A stretch of DNA of 64,000 bases from Angelobacter sp036557225 (GCA_036557225.1 DATBHX010000047.1:10623-74622); one strand, 5' to 3'; shown: positions 51,474-60,512, numbered from the stretch's first letter. Notes: a model not told the origin generated them from the sequence alone. Translations and numbers: made by a program.

Positions 51474-51986
51474 GTGCCGGTCTCACTGAGCAATTCGCGC
51501 GTCATCCACGGGGCACTGAAAAAATGCGGAGTCAATCTGGTTTCGGCCATGCCCGAGACCTGGCTTGTGCCTCTGCTCCGCATGATTGAAGACGATCAGG
51601 AGATGACACTGTTGCGCCTGGCCAAGGAAGAAGAGGGCGTCGGAATCTCAGCAGGCGCTTATTTTGCGGGCATCAGGTCAGCCATCCTCATGCAGAACCA
51701 TGGCTTCTTGGCCAGTATCAATGGCGTTGTGTCACTGGCGCTGCTCTATAAGATCCCTTTGCTTCTGTTGATCAGCTACCGTGGTCACTTCGGAGACAGA
51801 GACTCCTGGCAAGCTCACGGCGGCATGGTTACGGAGCCAATGTTGCGTGGGCTGAGTATCCCGTATGAGTTGGTGAACAGTCCCGCCGAAGTCGAGAAGA
51901 GCATGGCAGCTGCGCTTGCCTGGACAGGCAGCAGCCTGCATCCGGTCGCCCTGCTGCTCACACGAAAGTTGATGTGGGAGGACTAA
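51474..51986 (+). CDS. ThDP-dependent decarboxylase alpha subunit (sulfopyruvate/phosphonopyruvate decarboxylase-like)
   Basis: A 170-residue PYR-domain subunit starting at GTG. The conserved activating Glu lies in RLAKEEEGVGISAGAY, followed by SAILMQNHGFLASINGV, as in ComD and the N-terminal half of phosphonopyruvate decarboxylase. It should form the ThDP active site together with the beta subunit encoded four bases downstream. The substrate is unclear: no PEP mutase or phosphosulfolactate gene is nearby. First gene of a three-gene cassette. Confidence 0.85.
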   Translation: MPVSLSNSRVIHGALKKCGVNLVSAMPETWLVPLLRMIEDDQEMTLLRLAKEEEGVGISAGAYFAGIRSAILMQNHGFLASINGVVSLALLYKIPLLLLISYRGHFGDRDSWQAHGGMVTEPMLRGLSIPYELVNSPAEVEKSMAAALAWTGSSLHPVALLLTRKLMWED

Positions 51987-51990
51987 TTCC

Positions 51991-52590
51991 ATGCTGCGTG
52001 CAGATTGCCTGCGCTCGGTCTATGAGCACTTGAAGGGCTCTCTTGTAGTTACGATTATGGGGGCCACCGCGGCTGAACTTCAATCGCTCGGACACCGCGA
52101 GAACTTCTTCTACCTCCAGCACGCCATGGGTCTCGCGTCATCGGTAGGACTTGGCCTGGCTCTCTGCCTGCCCCGGCAGCGAGTGGTGGTCTTTGATGGC
52201 GATGGCTCCGTCCTGATGAACCTGGGCGGCCTCACCACGCTGGCCCGGTATGCGCCCAAAAACCTGATTCATGTGATTTTCGACAATGAAAGTTTGTTTT
52301 CAACCGGCGGATTTCCCACGGCCACCCGGACGGGCGCCGATCTGGCCGCGATGGCGCATGCGGCAGGCATTACACAGACACAAACAATACGGACCTTGGA
52401 AGAATTCAAACTCGCTTTTGATAATGCCATGTGCGGCGACCGGCTGGTCTCCATCGCTGCCAAGGTAGAAGCAATTGGACCCGCGCAATACGAGAGCAAT
52501 TTATCTCTGCTGGAGAATCGCTTTCAGTTCCTCAGGCACATAGAGCAGGCCGGGCGCCATATCGAGTCCGCTTCGAAGCAGTCCGCCTAG
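51991..52590 (+). CDS. ThDP-dependent decarboxylase beta subunit (sulfopyruvate/phosphonopyruvate decarboxylase-like)
   Basis: A 199-residue PP-domain subunit. The ThDP/Mg motif begins GDGSVLMNLGG and ends in FDNE about 25 residues later, the classic GDG-x~25-N spacing. The upstream MGLASSVGLGLAL segment also matches ComE. With the alpha chain it forms a split-subunit decarboxylase of 2-oxo acids with a strongly acidic side group (sulfo- or phosphonopyruvate) by family. The stop is 23 bases before the FAD oxidoreductase gene. Confidence 0.87.
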   Translation: MLRADCLRSVYEHLKGSLVVTIMGATAAELQSLGHRENFFYLQHAMGLASSVGLGLALCLPRQRVVVFDGDGSVLMNLGGLTTLARYAPKNLIHVIFDNESLFSTGGFPTATRTGADLAAMAHAAGITQTQTIRTLEEFKLAFDNAMCGDRLVSIAAKVEAIGPAQYESNLSLLENRFQFLRHIEQAGRHIESASKQSA

Positions 52591-52613
52591 TTACGCTTGA
52601 AAGGAGAGAGATC

Positions 52614-53945
52614 ATGGAGTCGTTTGACGTGGTTGTAATCGGCTCTGGAGTGGCGGGAGCTCCCACCGCCATGCTGTTGGCACGTTCAGGGCACAAAGTA
52701 CTGTTGATCGACCGGCATGAGTTTCCCCGAGACGCTCTCTCCACTCACTTCATCTGGCCACGTGGCGTTTCGTATTTGAGCCGTTGGGGTGTGGCCCAGC
52801 CCATACTGGAGAAGTCACCTCATTTCACCGCACTGGAAATGAACGTCGAGGGAATCAGCCTGCATGGATCAGTGCCCATCGGCCAGTTGGAAACGCGATT
52901 CCGGAAGTTGCATGGAGACAGCCGTGGAATTACCACCACGTATTGCGGCCCTCGCCGGCACTTCCTGGACCAGTTCCTGATGGATGAAGCACGGAAGGCG
53001 GGAGCCGAAGTGCGCGATAGCACATCCTTTGCAGAACCGATCCTGGAAGAGGGCGTGGTCAGGGGAATCCGCGCGGTCGGCAGCAACGGCAGCCCCATTT
53101 CGGTGAAGTCCAGACTGGTAGTGGCCGCGGACGGCCAACACTCTACCTTCGCGAAAAAGATTGGCGCACGCACCACAGATTTCCGGCCTCTCTCGACGTT
53201 TGCTTACTTCGGTTATTTTTCAGGGATCAAAAAAGATGAGCTCGCGTTTTTCCGGAAAGGACGGCTGGGGATGGCAATCTTCCCCACATCAGGCGGCACC
53301 CATATGGTCCTGGCGTATGGCCCCACGGCTTGGTGGCACGAATTTAATAAAGATGCCGAGAACAATTTTCACAAGACGGTCGGCTTTTGCGCGGCAGACG
53401 TCGGGGAGTTGGTCCGGGCCGGAAGGCGCGAAGAGCCTTTTAAGGCCTGCGGCACCATGCCTGCATTTCAGCGTGAGTCATGGGGACCTGGCTGGGTTCT
53501 TGTAGGTGACGCAGGAAGCTTCAAGGATCAGGCAACCGCCATGGGAATCACCCATGCGTTCCGTGACGCGGAATTGGTGAGCCACTTCATCCACAAAGCC
53601 TTTGCGGGCGAAATGACCATGGAAGCGGCCCTTAAGGAATACAGTTCCGTCCGGGCCGCGGACTACATTGACTACTTCAATCTGGTTTGCCAGGTGGCGC
53701 AGATGGATGTTTATACACGGCCTGAGCTTGAGTTCTTTTATTCCATTCACAAAGATCAGGCCCGGGTAGATGACCTCATTTCCCAGTTTGGGGATACCCT
53801 CCCTCTATCGCAAGGGCAAGCGCCTCCTGCTGGGGACGGCAGCGCCGCCGATTTTATTCGCGCCTTTGAGGCAAAGGCCGAAGCGTATCGGGTAAATCCT
53901 TTTACGGACCACAGTCTTGCAGCAGTTCCCGGCGGGAATTCCTGA
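52614..53945 (+). CDS. FAD-dependent oxidoreductase (geranylgeranyl reductase / halogenase-like)
   Basis: A 443-residue group A flavoprotein. The dinucleotide motif is GSGVAG (10-15), then the Arg-containing segment YCGPRRHFLDQFLMDEA. The FAD-ribityl motif GDAGSFKDQATAMG has Asp299; the usual Pro after KD is Gln here. It lacks the WxWxIP motif of tryptophan halogenases, so hydroxylation, reduction or another oxidation is more likely than halogenation. ATG 52614 follows AAGGAGAG. The frame is open upstream, but that part overlaps the decarboxylase gene. It closes the three-gene cassette. Confidence 0.85.
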   Translation: MESFDVVVIGSGVAGAPTAMLLARSGHKVLLIDRHEFPRDALSTHFIWPRGVSYLSRWGVAQPILEKSPHFTALEMNVEGISLHGSVPIGQLETRFRKLHGDSRGITTTYCGPRRHFLDQFLMDEARKAGAEVRDSTSFAEPILEEGVVRGIRAVGSNGSPISVKSRLVVAADGQHSTFAKKIGARTTDFRPLSTFAYFGYFSGIKKDELAFFRKGRLGMAIFPTSGGTHMVLAYGPTAWWHEFNKDAENNFHKTVGFCAADVGELVRAGRREEPFKACGTMPAFQRESWGPGWVLVGDAGSFKDQATAMGITHAFRDAELVSHFIHKAFAGEMTMEAALKEYSSVRAADYIDYFNLVCQVAQMDVYTRPELEFFYSIHKDQARVDDLISQFGDTLPLSQGQAPPAGDGSAADFIRAFEAKAEAYRVNPFTDHSLAAVPGGNS

Positions 53946-54042
53946 GCGGGATGAAAGCTGTGCGCCTGAAAGAACTGGTCGAGCCACGGGTGGAGCAGGC
54001 AACTAGCCCATACGGATAGAAAGCCCTGCCCATGGGGGTGAA

Positions 54043-54060
54043 GCAGGCAATTGTGCCTGC
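54043..54060. terminator. Short stem-loop between convergent genes
   Basis: A 7-base perfect stem GCAGGCA/TGCCTGC (54043-54049 with 54054-54060) with a 4-base loop lies between the FAD oxidoreductase and NAMPT stop codons. It has no T-run. Confidence 0.4.
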
Positions 54061-54063
54061 ACA

Positions 54064-55470
54064 CTAACCATCCTCATTCAGCCTCGACCTCCTGCGGACC
54101 TCTGGCACGCTTTGCTGCACCAACAATTCACCGTCGCGAAACACGGGCCGCAACCGATCTTCCGGATCTTCCACATTCCGTCTTGCCCGCACTGTAAGCC
54201 AGCTTCCATTCTTCTCTCGCAGGGCCAGCCGTCCGCGCTTTGAGGCTTTGTCGTGGCCTTCCACTGGATCTTTGAACACGTCGCGATCCTCGCCGTTCAC
54301 CATGACGCTGGAACTCTTGAAAGCAAACTGCTGGGTATCGCGATTCAGCTGCTGCAGCAAGGCTCCGCCCATACCGAAAGCAATGTTGTCGGTCGACCAC
54401 CCGGCACGGTTCACCGCCGTCAGCGTGTCTTGAATGGTCCAATAGTTCACGCCATCCCCCTGGATCACCCTGATTTTCGGATTCAGCACACGATATCCCT
54501 TGGCGTTCGTCTCATAACCAAACTTGCTGCCTAATATCTCCAGCACCTTCAATACCACCTCGCGCGGCTTGCCTGAATCAGGCCGCACCACCAGTGTTCC
54601 CTGCCGCGCCAGCACCTTGTCGCGCAGCGCTTCTCCCCAGAGCTTTTCGCAGGCTTCGTACACGTTGTAAGAATCGCTCACCACCGCCACCAGTCCTGAG
54701 GGAAATTGCGTGAGCATGTTGTCGTAGGCTCGCACCTCATTCTCACGGCCCCATGCGGTGATCGTCGAATGTTCCGCTGCCGGAATGCTGAAACCTTCCA
54801 TCTCCGCGGACTGATAGAACTGCTGCAGTACGCGGATTCCGGCTACCGTGTCAGTCCCCTTGAAGTTGATCAGGTGCGCAGCCGCGCCAATGCCTGCAGT
54901 CTCCTCGCTGGAAACACCGCGATAACCAAAGTCATGTAGTTTGAAATCAATCAATGCCGGATCGCCCGAACGCTCGAGCGATGCCAGGACAACACTCCTG
55001 ATCGCATGGGAAAGTGTGGCGACGGTAATCGGATACCACACCTTGAGCAGCAGCGTCTCCAGATAATTCGGCAGCCAGTAGCAAAGCGGATCAGTATTTT
55101 CGATGGTCATCAGGACATTCTGCACGTCCACCGAGCTTCCCTCAGGCACTGCCCTGATTTCGACCGGCAGCTTGCCGCCGCAGTTGCGGACGATATGCAT
55201 CCATCCTTCGGCGTTGAACATGCCCGGCCCAATGTGGCGATCAACGAACTGTTGTGCTTCCCTGACGTCTTCCTCATTCACCACCGTTCCCTGCAAATAT
55301 TTCATCAGGTAATACTGCAACCCAAAGAACAGCGTTTGCGGGAACATGCCGCCGCGCGACTCCAGGTAGCTGTAGACATACTGCGTCCCCTGCGGATATT
55401 GCTTCCAGTGAGTGAATTTGTAACTGTCGGTTTGAAGAACCAGGTTGCGTGATTCTGTTTTCAGCACCAC
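54064..55470 (-). CDS. nadV: Nicotinamide phosphoribosyltransferase (NAMPT/NadV type)
   Basis: A 468-residue enzyme making NMN from nicotinamide and PRPP. It is closely like eukaryotic NAMPT: LHDFGYRGVSS, NFKGTDTVAG and IPAAEHSTITAWG are nearly identical. His234 corresponds to the phosphorylated active-site His, and Asp207 to the Asp that selects nicotinamide over nicotinate. The phosphate loop VIQGDGVNYWT and FGMGG are present. Full length. It starts at GTG/ATG near 55470 without close neighbours in an operon. It provides one-step nicotinamide salvage that bypasses deamidation. Confidence 0.94.
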   Translation of the reverse strand: MVLKTESRNLVLQTDSYKFTHWKQYPQGTQYVYSYLESRGGMFPQTLFFGLQYYLMKYLQGTVVNEEDVREAQQFVDRHIGPGMFNAEGWMHIVRNCGGKLPVEIRAVPEGSSVDVQNVLMTIENTDPLCYWLPNYLETLLLKVWYPITVATLSHAIRSVVLASLERSGDPALIDFKLHDFGYRGVSSEETAGIGAAAHLINFKGTDTVAGIRVLQQFYQSAEMEGFSIPAAEHSTITAWGRENEVRAYDNMLTQFPSGLVAVVSDSYNVYEACEKLWGEALRDKVLARQGTLVVRPDSGKPREVVLKVLEILGSKFGYETNAKGYRVLNPKIRVIQGDGVNYWTIQDTLTAVNRAGWSTDNIAFGMGGALLQQLNRDTQQFAFKSSSVMVNGEDRDVFKDPVEGHDKASKRGRLALREKNGSWLTVRARRNVEDPEDRLRPVFRDGELLVQQSVPEVRRRSRLNEDG

Positions 55471-55573
55471 AGCAGTGTAAAGGAAATGGGCCGCATGGAT
55501 GAAAGGTCAACTCCGCCCCTGAGCCACGGCATCACAGTTCATAGCGGTCGTATTCCCCGGCCGGGAGAAACCC

Positions 55574-55723
55574 ATGCTTTGGACGATCTTCATCATCCTG
55601 CTGCTGCTCTGGCTGCTCGGTTGGGGCTTTCATGTGGCCGGCAGCTTGATCCATCTGATTCTGGTGATCGCCCTGGTGGTGCTGGTGATCGAGCTGCTTA
55701 CGGGACGTAGAGCTGCCGTCTGA
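55574..55723 (+). CDS. Lmo0937-family small membrane protein
   Basis: A 49-residue protein with two hydrophobic helices: MLWTIFIILLLLWLLGWG and LIHLILVIALVVLVIELL, ending GRRAAV. Length, the MLWT opening, the GG/AG-SLIH turn and the basic end match the Lmo0937 family of small membrane proteins of unknown function, often stress-induced. GGGAGA lies six bases upstream of the ATG. Stands alone. Confidence 0.8.
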   Translation: MLWTIFIILLLLWLLGWGFHVAGSLIHLILVIALVVLVIELLTGRRAAV

Positions 55724-55787
55724 CCGCCTGGTTCCCTCTTCGCGTCTTTCCGCGTGAACTGCCCGCGCCGCCGAGCGTACTACCTGT

Positions 55788-56039
55788 TCAACTGACGTTT
55801 CCCAGTTTCGCCAGCTTCTGCTCAATCTCGCTCAGCGCCTGACGCAGCGACTCGGTATATCGTTCATTGGTGGATGACTCGATCCGGTGCAACAAATAGG
55901 CGCGCGAAAGCTTCAGGCTATCGCGTTCGCGTTGCACTTTCTTTTCGTCGTCGTTGAGCGGGCGCTTCGGCCCTGACGCTTCTCCGGCGGCATCCTCCAT
56001 CTGGGCCTCCACTGACTTGCTTTCCCATCCTCTGGCCAT
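55788..56039 (-). CDS. Small coiled-coil hypothetical protein
   Basis: An 83-residue acidic/basic helical protein. The N-terminal 30 residues are Gly/Ala/Glu-rich and look disordered (MARGWESKSVEAQMED). The rest (DDEKKVQRERDSLKLSRAYLLHRI ... LRQALSEIEQKLAKLG) is amphipathic helix with heptads. Function unknown. Divergent from the M20 peptidase gene, 72 bases apart. Confidence 0.65.
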   Translation of the reverse strand: MARGWESKSVEAQMEDAAGEASGPKRPLNDDEKKVQRERDSLKLSRAYLLHRIESSTNERYTESLRQALSEIEQKLAKLGNVS

Positions 56040-56111
56040 ATCCTTAAATTATAGGGAGATTGCGCCAAACGCGAGCTGTTTTTGCGCCCGGGAATTTATA
56101 ATCCGGGCACA

Positions 56112-57530
56112 ATGAAAAAACTCCTCTTTCCGATCACCGGCGTCCTGGCCCTGTTTCTGTTCTCTGTTGCGATTGGAGCCCAGCAGCAAAAGCCTCTTTC
56201 TTCTGACCACCAGCTCGCACGCGACATATTTAAGGAACTCATCGAGATCAATACCACCGATACGCCTGCCGGCAATGTGACCACCGCCGCAGAAGCCATG
56301 GCCGCTCGCTTTCGCGCCGCCGGTTTCGCCGCAGACGATGTTCAAATGATCGGTCCGCTGCCAAACAAGAAGAACCTCGTGGTGCGCCTGCATGGACGGG
56401 GCCCAGCCAGGCCGGTTCTGTTCATCGCGCATCTTGACGTCGTCGAGGCTCTCCGTTCTGACTGGTCCATGGACCCATTCAAGTTCAATGAGGTCGATGG
56501 CTTCTTTTATGGCCGCGGCACCTCTGACATCAAGCAAGGCGATGCAGAGCTGGTCGAGAATTTTCTTCGACTTAAGCGCGAAGGCTTCACCCCCGGTCGC
56601 GACCTGATCCTGGCGCTCACGGCCGATGAAGAGGGCGGCGAATCCAACGGCATTCAATGGCTCATCAAAAATCATCGCGAATTGATTGATGCCGAATACT
56701 GCATCAACACTGACGCCGGCGACTTTGAAACCAAGCAGGGCAAGCGCCTGCTGCTGGGCATGCAGACCAGCGAGAAAAACTACGTGGACTTCCGCCTGGA
56801 GGTGAAGAGCAATGGCGGCCACAGCTCTCGCCCGGTAAAGGACAATGCCATCTACCATCTATCGCAGGGGCTCTCGCGCCTGGCTGCTTTTGATTTTCCC
56901 GTAAGCCTGAATGAGACAACTCGAGGCTACTTTGAGCGAACCGCTGCGCTCGAATCTGCAGCCACCGGTGCAGACTTCCGCGCCGTGACCGGCTCGGATC
57001 CGGCAAAAACCAAAGCGGCCGCGGACCGGCTGGCCGCGTCACCATATTTCAACGCGCTTCTCCGCACCACCTGCGTTGCAACGCGCCTGGAGGGCGGACA
57101 CGCCAACAACGCGCTTCCGCAAACTGCAGCCGCCATCGTGAACTGCCGCATGCTTCCTCAGGATTCGCTGCAGAACGTCCAGGCTAAGCTGAAGAGCGTG
57201 CTGGCCGATGATCGAATCACAATCAGCATCGTGGGCGAACCAATACCGGCGCCGGCTTCCGCGATCAATCCGGCGATCGTGAAGCGCCTGGAATCTCTCA
57301 GCAGCAAGCTTTATGGTGGCCTGCCCGTTGTCCCCGTCATGGACACCGGCGCTAGCGATGGCAAATATCTTCGCATCGGCGGAATTCCCACCTATGGTGT
57401 TCCCGGCGTGTTTGAAGATGTGGACGATACGCGGGCACACGGCAAAGATGAACGTATTGGCGTGAAGGATTTTTACGACGGCGTGGATTTTTACTATGAG
57501 TTCATACGCTCGCTGGCAAGCGACCAATAG
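56112..57530 (+). CDS. Exported M20/M25/M40 family metallopeptidase
   Basis: A 472-residue zinc peptidase with signal peptide MKKLLFPITGVLALFLFSVAIGA. The metal-site motifs in order are FIAHLDVV (His, Asp), YGRGTSDIKQG (bridging Asp), TADEEGGE (general-base Glu and ligand Glu), NTDAGDF (Asp) and the final AHGKDERI (His). A dimerisation lid domain lies in the middle (about 220-340). It would hydrolyse peptides or N-acyl amino acids in the periplasm. The frame extends 10 codons upstream of ATG 56112 without a signal peptide. It ends 38 bases before the CoA-ester lyase gene, so weak co-transcription is possible. Confidence 0.9.
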   Translation: MKKLLFPITGVLALFLFSVAIGAQQQKPLSSDHQLARDIFKELIEINTTDTPAGNVTTAAEAMAARFRAAGFAADDVQMIGPLPNKKNLVVRLHGRGPARPVLFIAHLDVVEALRSDWSMDPFKFNEVDGFFYGRGTSDIKQGDAELVENFLRLKREGFTPGRDLILALTADEEGGESNGIQWLIKNHRELIDAEYCINTDAGDFETKQGKRLLLGMQTSEKNYVDFRLEVKSNGGHSSRPVKDNAIYHLSQGLSRLAAFDFPVSLNETTRGYFERTAALESAATGADFRAVTGSDPAKTKAAADRLAASPYFNALLRTTCVATRLEGGHANNALPQTAAAIVNCRMLPQDSLQNVQAKLKSVLADDRITISIVGEPIPAPASAINPAIVKRLESLSSKLYGGLPVVPVMDTGASDGKYLRIGGIPTYGVPGVFEDVDDTRAHGKDERIGVKDFYDGVDFYYEFIRSLASDQ

Positions 57531-57568
57531 ATCGAGCTTGGCGGTAAACCAAAAGAAGAGGATTTGAA

Positions 57569-58486
57569 ATGTCGTCACCACCCACCGGCTCAGACCTGAC
57601 CGTACGTCGCAGCGAACTTGCCTGTCCGGCGCACTCGCTCAAGATGATGGCCAAGGCTGCGGCCGGCGAAGCCGATGAGGTGATCTTTGACCTGGAGGAC
57701 GGCTGCGCTCCTTCACAAAAGATCGCAGCCCGAAAGACCCTGGTGGAAGCCTTCAACACTCTCGATTTCCACGGTAAAATCCGTGCCTTCCGCGCCAACG
57801 GCCTGCACACTAAATTTTTCTATCGCGATCTAATCGAGGTGGTTGAAGCTGCCGGGAGCAAGATTGATGTCATAGTCCTCCCCAAAGTTCAGGATGCAAC
57901 TGATGTCTTGTTCGCCGACCGCCTGCTTACACAGATCGAGCAGAACGTTGGGCTGCCGGTTGGACAAATTCGCCTGGAAGCTCTGATCGAGAGTGCCAGG
58001 GCCGTTCTGCATGCGGAAGAGATCGCCGCGTCCACGCCGCGACTCTCGGCCCTGATCCTCGGCGTGGTCGATTATGCCGGCAACATCGGAGCGCGCGATC
58101 CGGTGCGCGAGCAGTTTGCCCTCTATCACTATCCCAAGGCCAAGACCGTGGCCGCCGCGCGCGCAGCCGGTATCGATGTGCTCGATGGCGTCACCTTACA
58201 ATTTCGCGATCTCGCTCAGTGCGAGCATGATGCCGGCTTGGCGGCGCAAATGGGCTTTGACGGCAAGTGGGCCATTCATCCTGATCAGGTCGCGATCATC
58301 AATCGCGTCTTCACGCCATCGCCGGAAGAGATCACCCGCGCGCAGGCGATCCTTGCGCTCTATGAGAAAGCCGATGTCGACTCCGGCCTGGGCGCAGTGG
58401 TCTATAAGGACGAGATGATCGATGCCGCCAGCCTGCCCATGGAACGCCGCAAGCTGGCCATCGCCCGCAAGGCCGGGCTGCTCTAG
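57569..58486 (+). CDS. HpcH/HpaI-family CoA-ester lyase (CitE/malyl-CoA lyase-like)
   Basis: A 305-residue aldolase-type enzyme that cleaves or forms beta-hydroxyacyl-CoA thioesters. Motifs are the Arg-Ser-x-Leu opening (VRRSELACPAHS), the acidic FDLEDG metal/substrate strand, the LEALIESARAV metal Glu, and LGVVDYAGNIG with the second Asp; KWAIHPDQV closes the barrel. Length matches CitE-like (malyl-, citramalyl-CoA lyase) rather than true citrate lyase subunits, as no CitD/CitF is near. Starts a four-gene operon with cyclase, acyl-CoA dehydrogenase and MaoC genes. Confidence 0.88.
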   Translation: MSSPPTGSDLTVRRSELACPAHSLKMMAKAAAGEADEVIFDLEDGCAPSQKIAARKTLVEAFNTLDFHGKIRAFRANGLHTKFFYRDLIEVVEAAGSKIDVIVLPKVQDATDVLFADRLLTQIEQNVGLPVGQIRLEALIESARAVLHAEEIAASTPRLSALILGVVDYAGNIGARDPVREQFALYHYPKAKTVAAARAAGIDVLDGVTLQFRDLAQCEHDAGLAAQMGFDGKWAIHPDQVAIINRVFTPSPEEITRAQAILALYEKADVDSGLGAVVYKDEMIDAASLPMERRKLAIARKAGLL

Positions 58487-58498
58487 AAAGGCAATGTT

Positions 58499-59299
58499 AT
58501 GGGAGCAAAGACGCAACCGCTGCTGGATCAGCTCACATCTGCCAAGGTCTACGATCTGGGCCAGCCCTATTTTGTTGGCATGCCACATCACCCTTCGCAT
58601 CCGCCATTTCTTTTCAGCCTCACCAAGATGCATGGCGACTACGTTGGTCCCAACGGCGCGAGTTCCTCGTCAGAGAGTTTAGGGATGAGCGGGCATCTGG
58701 GCACACACATTGACGCTCTGTGCCACGTTTCTTTCGGCGGCAAGTTGCATGGCGGTCGACAGGTAAAAGAGATGCAGTCCTACGGTGGTGGAATGAAGGA
58801 ACTCGCAGTGGACAGCGTTGAACCCATCATTCGCCGTGGCATCCTGTTGGATATTGCCGGACAACAAAATGTGGCAAGCTTGCCCTCAGACTTCGAGATC
58901 ACTCCACAGCATATGGAGGCGGCCGTGCGTGCTCATGGCGCAGACATCAGAGAAGGTGATGTCGTTCTTCTGCGCACCGGCTGGGGTTCTTTTTTTGAAG
59001 ATGCACTTCGATTTGAATCGCAGCTGCACGGTCCTGGGCCAGGCGAAGCCGGAGCACGCTGGCTGAGCAACCACAGAGTTTTTGCCGCCGGATCCGACAC
59101 TATCAGCTTTGATATCGTTCCCTCGCGCACCATGCCTGTCCATGTGCATCTGTTGGTCGAGAGCGGCATTCACATCATCGAATGCTTGAATCTGGAGAAG
59201 CTTGCCGCCGATCGCGTTTACGAATTCGCGTTCCTCGCTTCGCCGCTCAAGATTCGCGGCGCCACAGGATCGCCGATTCGGCCATTGGCCCTGGTTTGA
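58499..59299 (+). CDS. Cyclase family protein (kynurenine formamidase-like hydrolase)
   Basis: A 266-residue metal-dependent hydrolase with the family motif HLGTHIDALCH (His-x-Gly-Thr-His-x-Asp), and DVVLLRTGWG before the C-terminal catalytic region. The fold is that of kynurenine formamidase and isatin hydrolase; substrates are amides or cyclic compounds. It starts 12 bases after the lyase gene and ends just before the dehydrogenase gene. The role next to CoA-ester enzymes is unknown. Confidence 0.88.
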   Translation: MGAKTQPLLDQLTSAKVYDLGQPYFVGMPHHPSHPPFLFSLTKMHGDYVGPNGASSSSESLGMSGHLGTHIDALCHVSFGGKLHGGRQVKEMQSYGGGMKELAVDSVEPIIRRGILLDIAGQQNVASLPSDFEITPQHMEAAVRAHGADIREGDVVLLRTGWGSFFEDALRFESQLHGPGPGEAGARWLSNHRVFAAGSDTISFDIVPSRTMPVHVHLLVESGIHIIECLNLEKLAADRVYEFAFLASPLKIRGATGSPIRPLALV

Positions 59300-59341
59300 G
59301 CATTTGCTGTGCTCCTGCCGGCTGATTACAATACGCCCTTC

Positions 59342-60499
59342 ATGCCGCCAACCAACGCCGACCTACATCAAGAACTGAAGCAAGCCGTCGCCGAGCTTTG
59401 CCGCAACTATCCAGACAGCTACTGGCGCGAGCTCGACGCCCGGCGCGCCTACCCGGAAGAGTTCGTGCAGGCCCTGACCAAAGCCGGATATCTCGCGACG
59501 CTCATTCCCGAAGCTTACGGCGGCGCCGGCCTGGGCATCAGCGAAGCGTCGGTCATCTTGGAGGAGATTCACCGCTCCGGGGGCAACGCCGCTGCCTGCC
59601 ACGCCCAGATGTACATCATGGGAACGCTGCTGCGCCACGGTTCGGAAGCGCAGAAGAAACAATACCTGCCCGCCCTGGCTCGCGGGGAACTACGCCTGCA
59701 GGCCTTCGGCGTGAGCGAGCCCACAACCGGCTCAGACACCACGCAGATGAAAACGCTGGCCCGCCGCGCCGGCGACAAGTACATCGTGAAAGGCCAGAAG
59801 ATCTGGATCTCGCGCGCCGAGCACTCTGATCTGATGTTGCTGGTCGCGCGTACCACGCCCCTGGAGCAGGTGAAGAAGCGTAGTGAAGGACTATCCGTCC
59901 TGCTGCTCGATCTCCGCCGCGCGCCTGGTCTCGCCATTCGCCCGATCCGCACCATGATGAACCACGCCACGACAGAGATTTTTTTCGACGATGTGGAAGT
60001 CCCGGCAGAGAATCTTATCGGCGAAGAAGGCCAGGGCTTCCGCTATCTGCTCGATGGCTTGAATGCCGAGCGCATCCTGATCGCCGCCGAATGCATTGGC
60101 GACGGCCGCTGGTTTCTGGAGCGTGCCTGCCGCTACGCCAAGAGCCGCATTGTCTTCGGACGGCCAATTGGCCAGAACCAGGGCGTTCAGTTTCCACTGG
60201 CGCGCGCGTATGCCAATGTGGAAGCGGCATCACTCATGGTGGCGCGGGCGGCCGCGCTCTTTGACGCACATCAGCCCTGTGGTCCGCAGGCCAACATGGC
60301 CAAGCTGCTGGCGGCGGACGCATCGTGGGAGTCCGCCAATGCTACGGTGCAGACCCACGGCGGCTTCGGCTTTGCCGAAGAGTACGATATCGAGCGTAAA
60401 TTCCGGGAGACGCGCCTCTATCAGGTCGCGCCGGTATCGACGAACCTGATACTGGCTTACATCGCTGAGCACGTGCTGGGATTGCCGCGCTCATACTGA
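59342..60499 (+). CDS. Acyl-CoA dehydrogenase with IVD-type catalytic Glu
   Basis: A 385-residue FAD acyl-CoA dehydrogenase. The signature QAFGVSEPTTGSDT is normal. The usual catalytic Glu in the C-terminal YEGTS motif is absent (the segment reads LYQVAPVSTN). Instead, GLNAERILIAAE places Glu243 where isovaleryl-CoA and long-chain dehydrogenases hold the catalytic base. Branched or unusual acyl-CoA substrates are therefore more likely than butyryl-CoA. ATG 59342 is preferred; GTG 59309 also reads in frame. Confidence 0.9.
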   Translation: MPPTNADLHQELKQAVAELCRNYPDSYWRELDARRAYPEEFVQALTKAGYLATLIPEAYGGAGLGISEASVILEEIHRSGGNAAACHAQMYIMGTLLRHGSEAQKKQYLPALARGELRLQAFGVSEPTTGSDTTQMKTLARRAGDKYIVKGQKIWISRAEHSDLMLLVARTTPLEQVKKRSEGLSVLLLDLRRAPGLAIRPIRTMMNHATTEIFFDDVEVPAENLIGEEGQGFRYLLDGLNAERILIAAECIGDGRWFLERACRYAKSRIVFGRPIGQNQGVQFPLARAYANVEAASLMVARAAALFDAHQPCGPQANMAKLLAADASWESANATVQTHGGFGFAEEYDIERKFRETRLYQVAPVSTNLILAYIAEHVLGLPRSY

Positions 60500-60512
60500 A
60501 ATTGAGGGAAAC

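Noticed and set aside
52614..53945. Flavin-dependent halogenase
   Set aside because: The WxWxIP halogenase motif is not present; only general group A flavoprotein motifs are seen.
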